Positions 53,758-59,759 of a stretch of 64,000 bases of DNA are shown here, in pieces; position 1 is the first letter of the stretch, and each line of letters starts with the position of its first letter. Origin of the DNA: a virus; the IMG/VR virus record IMGVR_UViG_3300020472_000017, positions 1-64,000 of that record; one strand, given 5' to 3'. The notes under the pieces were generated by a model that saw only the letters and a program-made list of their open reading frames with translations, searched no databases and was not told the origin of the DNA. The position numbers were made by a program, and so were the translations under genes.

Positions 53758-53924
53758 TGAGCGAAACTATACGGACAATTCGTGTTACTGAAGACGAGGA
53801 ATCTGTCCTCGTTGAGATGATACAATTCTTCAATGATATGGGGTGGATAAATGAATCCACCCAAACAGATTATGACTCACTATGTGATACTATCTGTGAA
53901 CCAAGTCCTTTCGATTATTCTTAA
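53757..53924 (+). CDS. Small acidic protein, 55 aa
   Basis: MSETIRTIRVTEDEESVLVEMIQFFND, then 'MGWINESTQTDYDSLCDTICEPSPFDYS'. Acidic, with one amphipathic helix and two Cys in the tail. It starts on the TAATG overlap with the previous gene and is followed one base later by the next ATG, which argues that it is a real gene. No family recognised; part of the plus-strand island. Confidence 0.65.
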   Translation: MSETIRTIRVTEDEESVLVEMIQFFNDMGWINESTQTDYDSLCDTICEPSPFDYS

Positions 53925-53925
53925 C

Positions 53926-54084
53926 ATGTCCTGCCTACAAAATGAAGCAATTCTTGAGAACATCTTCGACGAAATCCTTGAGAAATGTTATCAACGTAAC
54001 CTGCATTTACTCTTTGGTGAACAAGAATTAGAAGAACTTGCAGCAACATTGACTAAAGAACGTTGGGAGAGATTGTATGACTAA
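53926..54084 (+). CDS. Small helical protein, 52 aa
   Basis: ATG at 53926: MSCLQNEAILENIFDEILEKCYQRNLHLLFGEQELEELAATLTKERWERLYD. Two amphipathic helices (NEAILENIFDEILEKCYQ; EQELEELAATLTKERWERLY) suggest a helix hairpin that pairs with itself or a partner. It begins 1 base after the preceding gene and overlaps the following one by 8 bp. Function unknown. Confidence 0.65.
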   Translation: MSCLQNEAILENIFDEILEKCYQRNLHLLFGEQELEELAATLTKERWERLYD

Positions 54085-54250
54085 ATCACAATTTCGCTTC
54101 ACAATCGACTTTGAGTTAAATGATAAAGAGCATGAATTCAATTCTAGACACTTTGCCGAAGAGATTGAAAGCTATTTGTTAAACTATTGTGGACTAGATA
54201 GCAAGGTGTTAAATTACACTAACTCTTGCCCAATCTACAAATACGATTAA
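54077..54250 (+). CDS. Small protein of unknown function, 57 aa
   Basis: ATG at 54077: MTKSQFRFTIDFELNDKEHE, then 'FNSRHFAEEIESYLLNYCGLDSKVLNYTNSCPIYKYD'. A beta strand, a helix and a short beta end, like a small one-domain alpha/beta protein. It overlaps the previous stop by 8 bp, so it is probably coupled to it, and is followed 6 bases later by a long perfect hairpin. No family recognised. Confidence 0.65.
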   Translation: MTKSQFRFTIDFELNDKEHEFNSRHFAEEIESYLLNYCGLDSKVLNYTNSCPIYKYD

Positions 54251-54256
54251 CAAATA

Positions 54257-54284
54257 GAGTGGACGGTTCCCCAACTGTCCACTC
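54257..54284 (+). repeat. Palindromic hairpin with the GTGGAC core
   Basis: GAGTGGACGGTT pairs with AACTGTCCACTC through one G-U wobble, with a CCCC loop. It shares the TGGAC(A/G)GTT core of the repeat family and sits right after the gene ending at 54250. No T run follows. Confidence 0.65.
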
Positions 54285-54316
54285 TCGGCCTGAATCCTTG
54301 AAAATTCCAGCCGCCC

Positions 54317-54346
54317 ATGGACAGTTGAGAGACTGTCCATTTTTTA
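54317..54346 (+). terminator. Terminator formed by TGGACAGTT repeat, copy B
   Basis: ATGGACAGT, loop TGAGAG, ACTGTCCAT and a T run. The left arm belongs to the repeat element AAAATTCCAGCCGCCC-ATGG. It ends the rightward unit before the 54381 gene. Confidence 0.75.
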
Positions 54347-54380
54347 TTGAATGGGGTCTGAAATCGTGTATTATAAGGGT

Positions 54381-54560
54381 ATGAAATTCAAAGACCAATT
54401 CTCACTCGTTCTTAATTCTCAAGAACACGCCATGCTCGAAGAGATGGCATCCTTCTGCGCTCAATTTGATTTCACAGAGCACAACGATCCTGAAATCTTC
54501 GAGATGCTCTGGGACAAAATCCTAGACGCAGATCACAAAGTCGTTGAGGCAAATTCATGA
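54381..54560 (+). CDS. Small acidic helical protein, 59 aa
   Basis: ATG at 54381, 3 bases after an AAGGG ribosome-binding site and preceded by TATTAT, so the unit may have its own promoter. MKFKDQFSLVLNSQEHAMLEEMASFCAQFDF, then 'DPEIFEMLWDKILDADHKVVEANS': two helices, acidic overall. An ATGA overlap joins it to the next gene. I recognise no family. Its position after terminator B makes it the first gene of a second plus-strand operon. Confidence 0.65.
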   Translation: MKFKDQFSLVLNSQEHAMLEEMASFCAQFDFTEHNDPEIFEMLWDKILDADHKVVEANS

Positions 54561-54724
54561 GCACGATCAGCGAATTCTATTCAGGTCTGCTAGACAAGGG
54601 TTACTCAGAGCGAGAAATTCGCGAGAGTGCTCAGAAACATTCCCAACGGGTCGCGCCAGATTGGTTCAACGGGACGTACTCAGAATATTTGGATCACATG
54701 CACGAATTTCTAAATGGCATGTAA
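54557..54724 (+). CDS. Small protein of unknown function, 55 aa
   Basis: ATG at 54557 inside an ATGA overlap: MSTISEFYSGLLDKGYSEREIRESAQK, then 'SQRVAPDWFNGTYSEYLDHMHEFLNGM'. Helical, with an aromatic middle. 'DKGYSEREIRESA' looks like a short helix-turn-helix-like pair but is too small to call. It overlaps the next gene by 11 bp. Function unknown. Confidence 0.6.
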   Translation: MSTISEFYSGLLDKGYSEREIRESAQKHSQRVAPDWFNGTYSEYLDHMHEFLNGM

Positions 54725-54869
54725 TCAATTTTCTGATCTGCAGGAATACACATTCCTGCACGACACCCTAGGCAAATTCACCGTGATGGAAGACAACTTG
54801 CCCGACGCTCTCAAAAAAGTGCCACGATCTGCAATCCTAATTGCAGTCAACGGCGACCCTCGCTTCTGA
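54714..54869 (+). CDS. Small protein of unknown function, 51 aa
   Basis: ATG at 54714: MACNQFSDLQEYTFLHDTLGKF, then 'TVMEDNLPDALKKVPRSAILIAVNGDPRF'. The end 'PRSAILIAVNGD' is a likely beta strand and turn. The frame overlaps the previous gene by 11 bp, and the stop lies in the terminator stem, so it ends the rightward operon. No family recognised. Confidence 0.55.
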   Translation: MACNQFSDLQEYTFLHDTLGKFTVMEDNLPDALKKVPRSAILIAVNGDPRF

Positions 54870-54878
54870 GGGTTTTTT
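54856..54878 (+). terminator. Rho-independent terminator overlapping a stop codon
   Basis: ACCCTC, loop GCTTCT, GAGGGT and a run of T. The TGA at 54867-54869 lies inside the hairpin. It faces the leftward operon that ends at 54940. Confidence 0.75.
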
Positions 54879-54883
54879 ACTGA

Positions 54884-54922
54884 AAAATTCCAGCTGACCG
54901 TGGACGATCTCCAAACCGTCCA
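54884..54922 (-). terminator. TGGACAGTT-type repeat, copy C, possible leftward terminator
   Basis: TGGACG (54901-54906) pairs with CGTCCA (54917-54922); on the minus strand the hairpin is followed by GGAATTTTTC. The flank AAAAATTCCAGC matches copies A and B. It is placed after the 54940 stop of the leftward operon. Confidence 0.5.
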
Positions 54923-54939
54923 TAGTACACAAATACTCT

Positions 54940-55134
54940 TTACTTTTCCTCTGCAGTTGTAGGGACATAATAACACAAACCCTCTGCAATATATCTCTGA
55001 GATATTAACAACATCTCAGGGATATTTTGTATTAGGTCAGTGTCAATTAAGAACTGCACTAGTTCTACACTCTCATCGGGATCTAGTCCCCCTAATTTAT
55101 ACTTAGCGAGAAGGAATCGTATGCGTTCAGTCAT
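54940..55134 (-). CDS. Small helical protein, 64 aa
   Basis: MTERIRFLLAKYKLGGLDPDESVELVQFLIDTDLIQNIPEMLLISQRYIAEGLCYYVPTTAEEK, described by parts: three helices with 'GLDPDESVELVQFLIDTDLI' in the middle, which resembles small helical phage regulators or scaffolds. It overlaps the 56-aa gene by 8 bp. Last gene of a three-gene unit that starts at the promoter near 55.6 kb. Confidence 0.65.
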   Translation of the reverse strand: MTERIRFLLAKYKLGGLDPDESVELVQFLIDTDLIQNIPEMLLISQRYIAEGLCYYVPTTAEEK

Positions 55135-55297
55135 ACTCCTCCTCTAATAGGTCCTTATCTATTCTCATCCTACCTCTGTTACTTATCTCATCTAAGTAAC
55201 CACTACTAGCCAAATCTTCATATTCTTGCAATTCCTTCTTTTTCTGTGAAAATGAACCTTTTTTGTTGGTTCCTCTGTAATCCCAGGTTTTGGCCAT
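55127..55297 (-). CDS. Small charged protein, 56 aa
   Basis: ATG at 55297, 2 bp after the preceding stop: MAKTWDYRGTNKKGSFSQKKKELQEYEDLASSGYLDEISNRGRMRIDKDLLEEEYD by parts. The N-terminus is basic (KKGSFSQKKKEL) and the C-terminus acidic (DLLEEEYD), both helical. It overlaps the next gene by 8 bp. Too short for the automated frame list but kept for its overlaps. Function unknown. Confidence 0.55.
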   Translation of the reverse strand: MAKTWDYRGTNKKGSFSQKKKELQEYEDLASSGYLDEISNRGRMRIDKDLLEEEYD

Positions 55298-55299
55298 TT

Positions 55300-55557
55300 T
55301 TAGGTGTTTTGCGTGATTTGCTTGAGATCGCCACTTTTCAGTGAATCATTATAAAATCTTCCAAGTGACACAGAAGTTGGGTCTTTCACGAAACCGTCAA
55401 GAGTTGACAGTAATTTCGCATTTGCAGGTTTCCAAGCATACTCGTAGGTTTTCTCATTTCCTGAGAAGTTTATGAAAACCTTGGATCCTTGCACGACTAT
55501 TTTATCTAGTGCAGAACTCAACTCGCCGATCTCGAAGGTGTGCTTTTTCGTAGCCAT
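55300..55557 (-). CDS. Protein of unknown function, 85 aa
   Basis: MATKKHTFEIGELSSALDKIVVQGSKVFINFSGNEKTYEYAWKPANAKLLSTLDGFVKDPTSVSLGRFYNDSLKSGDLKQITQNT by parts: a basic start, 'VFINFSGNEKTYEYAWKP' beta pair, then 'FVKDPTSVSLGRFYNDSLKSGDL', an SH3- or KOW-sized domain. It is the first gene after a consensus sigma70 promoter, so it is likely expressed early. No family recognised. Confidence 0.7.
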   Translation of the reverse strand: MATKKHTFEIGELSSALDKIVVQGSKVFINFSGNEKTYEYAWKPANAKLLSTLDGFVKDPTSVSLGRFYNDSLKSGDLKQITQNT

Positions 55558-55580
55558 GGTCTTTGCTTTGTTACCTACTA

Positions 55581-55609
55581 ATTATAATCGATCTGGTCTT
55601 CAAAGTCAA
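55581..55609 (-). promoter_or_regulatory. Strong sigma70-type promoter
   Basis: On the minus strand TTGACT (55604-55609), a 17-bp spacer and TATAAT (55581-55586). It directs the three-gene unit 55557 to 54940. The rest of the gap, 55610-55765, holds nothing I can name. Confidence 0.75.
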
Positions 55610-55765
55610 GCTCTGAGGTCACTTTGAGAACTGGCACAAGGTCGCTTGACTTTCGGTCCACTGCGGGCTTAGACTGCAAAGGGTCTCCAAGCAATCACGG
55701 AGTAGTACGCACAAACTAGTTTTTATTAACATTTCTTAAAAGGGTAGTATCCTAGAGTATCTTAC

Positions 55766-56350
55766 TCACATTCTACCTCTTCCCTCCCTCCATATATCAA
55801 AAATCAGTGAATATCTAACGTTTTCACCCTGATTTTCTACCTTATGCAGCGCGGAAGACTTAAAAACTAGGAGCTTACCCTCCGCAAGGGGTCTAGACTC
55901 ATTCTCTACAGATAGTATAGAGATTGTGTCACTCAATGGTAGGTTACAACGATATCTTACTGTTGTCTTACCTGGATCAGGATCAAAATGCCATCCTAAC
56001 TCACTCTTACCTGCTAATCTTACTATCCCTACGTATACTGTCTCTCCTAACCAATACATTGTCTTCATTAACCTAGGCAATACCTTTCTATTGTTAGGGT
56101 ATGGCATATGATTAACAAATAATGGTGCTACACTCCACTTAGCATTTGTATCTGCTATAGGTGCACTCATGTATGCATTACAATCTATCTCATGTCCCTT
56201 TCCTTCCTCTGCTAGGGTCTTACGTTGATAGTCTGTAAAGTCTTTAAATTCTAGTTGATTGTAGTATTGGTCAAACTCTTCCTTTAATGTAGGATATACT
56301 AATTGTATTCCTTTAAGGCGATTGTTTATTTGTTCAGGCTTGAGAAACAT
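55766..56350 (-). CDS. Asp/Asn beta-hydroxylase-like 2OG-Fe(II) oxygenase, 194 aa
   Basis: The double-stranded beta-helix signature is clear: H121-x-D123 in 'ELGWHFDPDPGK', then 'RYRCNLPLSDT', the distal H169 in 'LLVFKSSALHKVEN' and R179 in 'NVRYSLIFDIWR' for 2-oxoglutarate. Spacing and the last motif resemble aspartyl/asparaginyl beta-hydroxylases (PF05118). The enzyme would need Fe(II), 2-oxoglutarate and O2; the substrate, maybe a protein or small molecule, is unknown. It ends a run of five small overlapping genes; the first, at 57131, follows the 35-bp leader element. Confidence 0.8.
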   Translation of the reverse strand: MFLKPEQINNRLKGIQLVYPTLKEEFDQYYNQLEFKDFTDYQRKTLAEEGKGHEIDCNAYMSAPIADTNAKWSVAPLFVNHMPYPNNRKVLPRLMKTMYWLGETVYVGIVRLAGKSELGWHFDPDPGKTTVRYRCNLPLSDTISILSVENESRPLAEGKLLVFKSSALHKVENQGENVRYSLIFDIWREGRGRM

Positions 56351-56493
56351 TCTTCTGGCGTTCTCGTATCATCATTCTCTGCCCATATAGTACACACATT
56401 GTATACTTGGTTCTGGGCTTTGGATAAGTGAGAATGCAGTGCTGTTAGACACTGCCTCCTCCTCTCCAATATATGTTCGTTTAATTCTTTCAT
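56326..56493 (-). CDS. Small basic protein, 55 aa
   Basis: ATG at 56493 in an ATGA overlap with the previous gene: MKELNEHILERRRQCLTALHSHLSKAQNQVYNVCTIWAEN, then 'DDTRTPEECFSSLNK'. An N-terminal helix rich in Arg and Gln suggests nucleic-acid or protein binding. It overlaps the start of the oxygenase gene by 25 bp. I read it from the gap; the overlaps support it. No family recognised. Confidence 0.55.
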   Translation of the reverse strand: MKELNEHILERRRQCLTALHSHLSKAQNQVYNVCTIWAENDDTRTPEECFSSLNK

Positions 56494-56717
56494 CTACTAC
56501 GGGCTTTCACTCCTTTACCTAGTACATTCTTAGATGTTGTACCATATTGTGAATAGAGTTTGGCATCGTTAATAGCCTGATCTTCGCTCCTGAATGGACC
56601 ATAAGATTGAGGTACAGTTGAGTAATGCCAATATACGCCTTTACGCTTCTGATTCAGTTCAACTAATATATCCTGGTTAAGGACATTGAACTGGACTTTC
56701 TTAGGGGACTTAGCCAT
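56490..56717 (-). CDS. Small protein of unknown function, 75 aa
   Basis: MAKSPKKVQFNVLNQDILVELNQKRKGVYWHYSTVPQSYGPFRSEDQAINDAKLYSQYG and a basic tail (KNVLGKGVKARSR). The middle 'GVYWHYSTVPQSYGPFRSEDQAINDA' is a beta-beta-alpha unit typical of small phage proteins that bind partners on a sheet. It overlaps the previous gene by 8 bp and the next by ATGA. Function unknown. Confidence 0.65.
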   Translation of the reverse strand: MAKSPKKVQFNVLNQDILVELNQKRKGVYWHYSTVPQSYGPFRSEDQAINDAKLYSQYGTTSKNVLGKGVKARSR

Positions 56718-56922
56718 TTGATTGGTCCTTAGGACGAGGTTGGATTTCTGCCCAATAGTCAGGATAGACTAGGACATTAACTTGAGCATAGCCATGGAGT
56801 GTTCCCTCCTTTGGCCATTGATGCGTACACACAGTAACGTATGCACCATCGACAAAACTGATGAAGCCTTCATGCCCATCATAGTATACAGGATCACCGA
56901 CACTAAATGGACACTTCATCAC
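56710..56922 (-). CDS. SH3-like small protein, 70 aa
   Basis: MMKCPFSVGDPVYYDGHEGFISFVDGAYVTVCTHQWPKEGTLHGYAQVNVLVYPDYWAEIQP: a beta-barrel pattern in which 'VGDPVYYDGHEGFISFVDGAYVTV' resembles KOW/SH3 barrels. Near-identical small proteins occur in other T4-like cyanophages, with no function assigned that I know of. The start (ATGATG) overlaps the stop of the 62-aa gene. Early or middle expression is suggested by its place next to sigma70-like boxes. Confidence 0.7.
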   Translation of the reverse strand: MMKCPFSVGDPVYYDGHEGFISFVDGAYVTVCTHQWPKEGTLHGYAQVNVLVYPDYWAEIQPRPKDQSNG

Positions 56923-57107
56923 CCATTACCAAAACCATTACCACTATTTAACTCTCGTCTCTGTTGATACATTTCACGTAATGATCGTTTCATGTATCGT
57001 ATCTCCTCATCCTTAAACAGGAATGGATCAGCATCACTCGCTTTTAATGTGCGCTTGAGCTGTGAGATACGTTTGGACAGAATACTGGAGTCAAGAATAG
57101 TGGACAT
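56919..57107 (-). CDS. Small helical protein, 62 aa
   Basis: MSTILDSSILSKRISQLKRTLKASDADPFLFKDEEIRYMKRSLREMYQQRRELNSGNGFGNG by parts: two basic helices (SILSKRISQLKRTLK; EIRYMKRSLREMYQQRREL) with a Gly/Asn tail. Helix-rich and positively charged, so it may bind nucleic acid or a polymerase subunit. An ATGA-type overlap joins it to the SH3-like gene. No family recognised. Confidence 0.65.
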   Translation of the reverse strand: MSTILDSSILSKRISQLKRTLKASDADPFLFKDEEIRYMKRSLREMYQQRRELNSGNGFGNG

Positions 57108-57130
57108 GGCTTCAATGTGCGGTTATATGT

Positions 57131-57235
57131 TTATAGGGCTGTCTCTACCTCTTCTGCAATATGATCTAGAACTTCAAGGATCTCAGTACCGTTGTTGGTC
57201 TGGTCAAGAAGGAATACTGCAAATTCGTTTGACAT
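57131..57235 (-). CDS. Very small conserved-looking protein, 34 aa
   Basis: ATG at 57235: MSNEFAVFLLDQTNNGTEIL, then EVLDHIAEEVETAL. A hydrophobic strand is followed by an amphipathic helix. I recall very similar tiny proteins in other cyanophages. It lies 23 bp upstream of the next gene and downstream of the leader element at 57322-57356, so it is the first gene of the unit that ends with the oxygenase. Function unknown. Confidence 0.6.
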   Translation of the reverse strand: MSNEFAVFLLDQTNNGTEILEVLDHIAEEVETAL

Positions 57236-57321
57236 GATGAAAATAAAACAGGGTTTACAAAAAATGGACGGAGATACATATTCTCCTTACTGGAGACCCA
57301 TTGTATCATCGGGGGGACTTA

Positions 57322-57356
57322 TTGACGTTGCCCTTGCCGCCCATACACATATTATA
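57322..57356 (-). promoter_or_regulatory. Promoter/leader element, copy 1 of a 35-bp pair
   Basis: On the minus strand TATAAT followed by ATGTGTATGGGCGGCAAGG and CAACGTCAA. It matches 60143-60177 at about 27 of 35 positions. The run GGCAAGGG is kept in both. It precedes the 34-aa gene by about 85 bases. Confidence 0.6.
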
Positions 57357-57648
57357 ACTTGTCTAGGTCGCCTCCGACACGTTCAGTGGACTGTTTGTTG
57401 GCTGTCACACTGTCTTTCTGCATCTGTCTCAAATTGTTAAATGTTTTGACAGACCAGTCGTATGAGGTCTTGGCTAATGGTACAATGACATCCTTGGTAA
57501 ATTCATCCCATTCAAACAGGTGAATTTGCCAACGTACCTTGGCATCGTCAATATATTCACCAAGACTGATGTTGGTCTCGTCTGGACGATCAGTTGGTGG
57601 CTTGTAAATGCTACCCTTGATCTTTCGCTGGTGTTCTTCTGTACTCAT
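57352..57648 (-). CDS. Small protein of unknown function, 98 aa
   Basis: MSTEEHQRKIKGSIYKPPTDRPDETNISLGEYIDDAKVRWQIHLFEWDEFTKDVIVPLAKTSYDWSVKTFNNLRQMQKD and a tail. Mostly helical, with an aromatic cluster in 'VRWQIHLFEWDEFTKDVIVPLAK'. A TATAAT box lies about 30 bases upstream. The gene's last bases form part of the leader element for the next unit. I do not recognise the family. Confidence 0.65.
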   Translation of the reverse strand: MSTEEHQRKIKGSIYKPPTDRPDETNISLGEYIDDAKVRWQIHLFEWDEFTKDVIVPLAKTSYDWSVKTFNNLRQMQKDSVTANKQSTERVGGDLDKL

Positions 57649-57678
57649 GGATCTATAAGGTCGTTACCAATATGTATA

Positions 57679-58260
57679 TTATAGCACACCTAGTTTCTTT
57701 TGCAACACTGGACCTATCCTATTGCGTAAGAATGTGAAATATTCCTCACATGTGAACTGTGCATCCACCACGTTGAGGATATCGTTCACTCCATACACAT
57801 TAACACCCTTGTTATTGTACTTCTTAAGGATGCTCTTGGGTATGTCTGCCTTGACTGGACAGAAGTATCCACTCTCGACTGCAACAGCTAGTGTATCAGA
57901 TATATCATTGATCTTTTGGTTAGATGCCTTGATCTTCTCACTATCGAAATCTAGGTTGCATTTACATTCAAGGTAATAGGTCAACTCCTCAACCTTGAAC
58001 AAATGATCTAACTGTCGTTCATGTGATCCTACAATCAGCATGTTATCCTCCTCTATGAGGTTCTCAGCTGTGTTGCTATCACTGATGACAGTATTCCAGA
58101 ACTCCTCAATCTTATTACCAAAGGAGATCCATACAGATGGATGTGATCGCACTTCTCCTAATCCACATGCCTCTAGGACGAATGAACTGGTGGTCTTAGG
58201 CTCGATACTCTCAATTAATGGGAGTAGGTGCTCTTCGAGGTAGGATGGTCGTAATTTCAT
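57679..58260 (-). CDS. Putative PD-(D/E)XK nuclease next to Dam methylase, 193 aa
   Basis: The core motif is visible: D85 in 'SHERQLDHLFKV', then E98-C99-K100 in 'TYYLECKCNLDFDSEK', spaced 12 residues apart, with an upstream Glu (E52/E53). This fits restriction endonucleases and related nucleases. The gene starts 12 bp after the Dam stop and has an AGGAG ribosome-binding site after a TATAAT box. Together they look like a restriction-modification pair, or a protective methylase plus a nuclease acting on host DNA. I cannot name a specific family; the length (193 aa) is usual for a type II enzyme. Confidence 0.6.
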   Translation of the reverse strand: MKLRPSYLEEHLLPLIESIEPKTTSSFVLEACGLGEVRSHPSVWISFGNKIEEFWNTVISDSNTAENLIEEDNMLIVGSHERQLDHLFKVEELTYYLECKCNLDFDSEKIKASNQKINDISDTLAVAVESGYFCPVKADIPKSILKKYNNKGVNVYGVNDILNVVDAQFTCEEYFTFLRNRIGPVLQKKLGVL

Positions 58261-58272
58261 GCTCCTATTATA

Positions 58273-59118
58273 TCAGGTACATACTTCTAACAAGCCAGGA
58301 TTGGCCAGTGCATGAAGTGTCATATCATTCTCGTAATTGGTCACGTACATGTGCGATACTGATGCATTGGCATGGTTCTTACCCTTGCCCCATCGTTGTG
58401 AGTATCCAAAGTCTTTGTATATGATATGATAGTCCTTGAGCTCACGCTTATAGAAATCATCTTCAGTATGTACGAAGAGCCATGGTGCAGTTGTTTCCTT
58501 CATGGCAGCAACCAAACGTTCATGTAGATCCTCACCACCGTCACCAGTAGTATATCCTGCTCGTGCACGATAAGGTGGATCAATGAATATCCAGTCATTA
58601 TTACTGGCAGCAACAAATGCCTGGTAGAAATCACCTGATGTGATCTCAGCATTCTGTAAGAACTGCATGTGCTCCCAATTGAGATTACAAGAGAACTTCT
58701 TGTAGTGTCCAAAGGGAACATTAAACTGTCCCTTACTATTGTAACGTTCCATGCCACTAAAGCACAACTGTCTTACAATAATATAACTGACTGCCCATTT
58801 GTATGGGTCACGTTCATCACCATTGATATAATCACGAGCTTCATAGTATTTGTCGCTCAATGCGTCATGATCTAGGGTCTTACAGTGACATACCTCCGAA
58901 AAGACCTCTTGAAACTCTATTTTATCTTTAATTTGATTGTATGCGTTGATCAATCCATCGTTCACGTCATTTAAAATGCATGGTTTTTGCAGGTTAAATG
59001 ACACAGCAGCACCACCACAGAAGGGTTCAACCACTTTGTCGAACTCATCAGGTAGTAACTGCTTGATAATGGGTAGCTCTTTGGTCTTGCCACCTTGATA
59101 CTTAACAAATGGCTTCAT
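58273..59118 (-). CDS. dam: Dam-type N6-adenine DNA methyltransferase, 281 aa
   Basis: Start at 59118: MKPFVKYQGGKTKELPIIK. Motif I (EPFCGGAAVSF, residues 31-41) comes before motif IV (DPPY, residues 180-183), the order of alpha-class adenine methyltransferases (D12 family, T4 Dam, DpnII-type); 'KYQGGKT' at residues 6-12 is the classic N-terminus. GATC methylation is expected but not shown by sequence alone. It overlaps the upstream 49-aa gene by ATGA and is followed 12 bp later by the nuclease gene. It would protect phage DNA from GATC-cutting enzymes or mark it. Confidence 0.93.
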   Translation of the reverse strand: MKPFVKYQGGKTKELPIIKQLLPDEFDKVVEPFCGGAAVSFNLQKPCILNDVNDGLINAYNQIKDKIEFQEVFSEVCHCKTLDHDALSDKYYEARDYINGDERDPYKWAVSYIIVRQLCFSGMERYNSKGQFNVPFGHYKKFSCNLNWEHMQFLQNAEITSGDFYQAFVAASNNDWIFIDPPYRARAGYTTGDGGEDLHERLVAAMKETTAPWLFVHTEDDFYKRELKDYHIIYKDFGYSQRWGKGKNHANASVSHMYVTNYENDMTLHALANPGLLEVCT

Positions 59119-59264
59119 GTATTCAAAACATAGATCAATCGAATGACCATACATGTGAAGAACACATAGTATGTCCACATGATCCACATACCCACCTTAT
59201 TATGGAGTGAACCACGTTTGTATGGATGAACAACACCAGGTGCACTGTCCCATCCATCTTGCAT
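59115..59264 (-). CDS. Small membrane protein, 49 aa
   Basis: ATG at 59264: MQDGWDSAPGVVHPYKRGSL, then HNKVGMWIMWTYYVFFTCMV and IRLIYVLNT. A single transmembrane helix (about residues 26-46) with a Lys/Arg-bearing N-terminus. Its stop overlaps the Dam ATG (ATGA), so it is translated with Dam. Similar small membrane proteins occur in cyanophages. Function unknown. Confidence 0.6.
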   Translation of the reverse strand: MQDGWDSAPGVVHPYKRGSLHNKVGMWIMWTYYVFFTCMVIRLIYVLNT

Positions 59265-59271
59265 GTATTCT

Positions 59272-59496
59272 TTAGGATCTATTCTTGCCACGATGATTAG
59301 TAATGTAATTACGTGCAGACTGTTCGTTCCTGCACTCTTTGATTATAGCACCATCATGGATAATACACAACTTCGTGTTACTACCCATTACAGGTACAGC
59401 ATAGTATCCATCGTTAGTGGCAAATCCTTCAGTACTATTCTTGTAGAACCTGGCTATTGCCTTTAGTTCCTTCTCCGTTTCGTTCACAATGCTCAT
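59272..59496 (-). CDS. Small protein of unknown function, 74 aa
   Basis: I chose the ATG at 59496: MSIVNETEKELKAIARFYKN, then 'EGFATNDGYYAVPVMGSNTKLCIIHDGAIIKECRNEQSARNYITNHRGKN'. A helix followed by two beta hairpins; the track's longer start (a TTG) is unlikely. It overlaps the 96-aa gene by 62 bp and stops 7 bases before the 49-aa membrane gene. Looks like a small sensor-like or nucleic-acid-contacting fold, but no family is recognised. Confidence 0.6.
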   Translation of the reverse strand: MSIVNETEKELKAIARFYKNSTEGFATNDGYYAVPVMGSNTKLCIIHDGAIIKECRNEQSARNYITNHRGKNRS

Positions 59497-59725
59497 CCCA
59501 AGGGTGTTTGTAGTTTCTATCTGCAAGCTTATGAATAGTCAGGTGTACATCGTCACCCCAACTGTTCATCCTCCGAATACCTCCGAAGGACATTTCTAAA
59601 TCAGAATCGGTCCATCCTAGTTCATCTACCATTTCTTTTCTAATGTAGATGTGAAGTTCACCTTCGATAAACTTATAATCGAAGTACTTCTGGATGTCAG
59701 GATGGATACCAGGATTAACTGTCAT
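59435..59725 (-). CDS. Small protein of unknown function, 96 aa
   Basis: MTVNPGIHPDIQKYFDYKFIEGELHIYIRKEMVDELGWTDSDLEMSFGGIRRMNSWGDDVHLTIHKLADRNYKHPWDEHCERNGEGTKGNSQVLQE by parts: a short helix, 'FDYKFIEGELHIYIRKEMVDELGW' then 'DDVHLTIHKLADR'. Looks like an alpha/beta small domain. A TCTAAATA late-type box lies about 27 bases upstream. It overlaps the next gene by 62 bp. Function unknown. Confidence 0.6.
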   Translation of the reverse strand: MTVNPGIHPDIQKYFDYKFIEGELHIYIRKEMVDELGWTDSDLEMSFGGIRRMNSWGDDVHLTIHKLADRNYKHPWDEHCERNGEGTKGNSQVLQE

Positions 59726-59751
59726 AGTGTTTCAACTATTGTTCGCCGTCA

Positions 59752-59759
59752 TATTTAGA
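59752..59759 (-). promoter_or_regulatory. Late-promoter-like box TCTAAATA
   Basis: TATTTAGA on the plus strand, the same 8-mer as at 51101-51108, 27 bases before the 59725 start and overlapping the end of the 111-aa gene. Confidence 0.45.

Noticed and set aside
54257-54350. A riboswitch between 54250 and 54380
   Set aside because: The two hairpins are simple palindromes; one is a plain terminator and no known aptamer pattern is visible.
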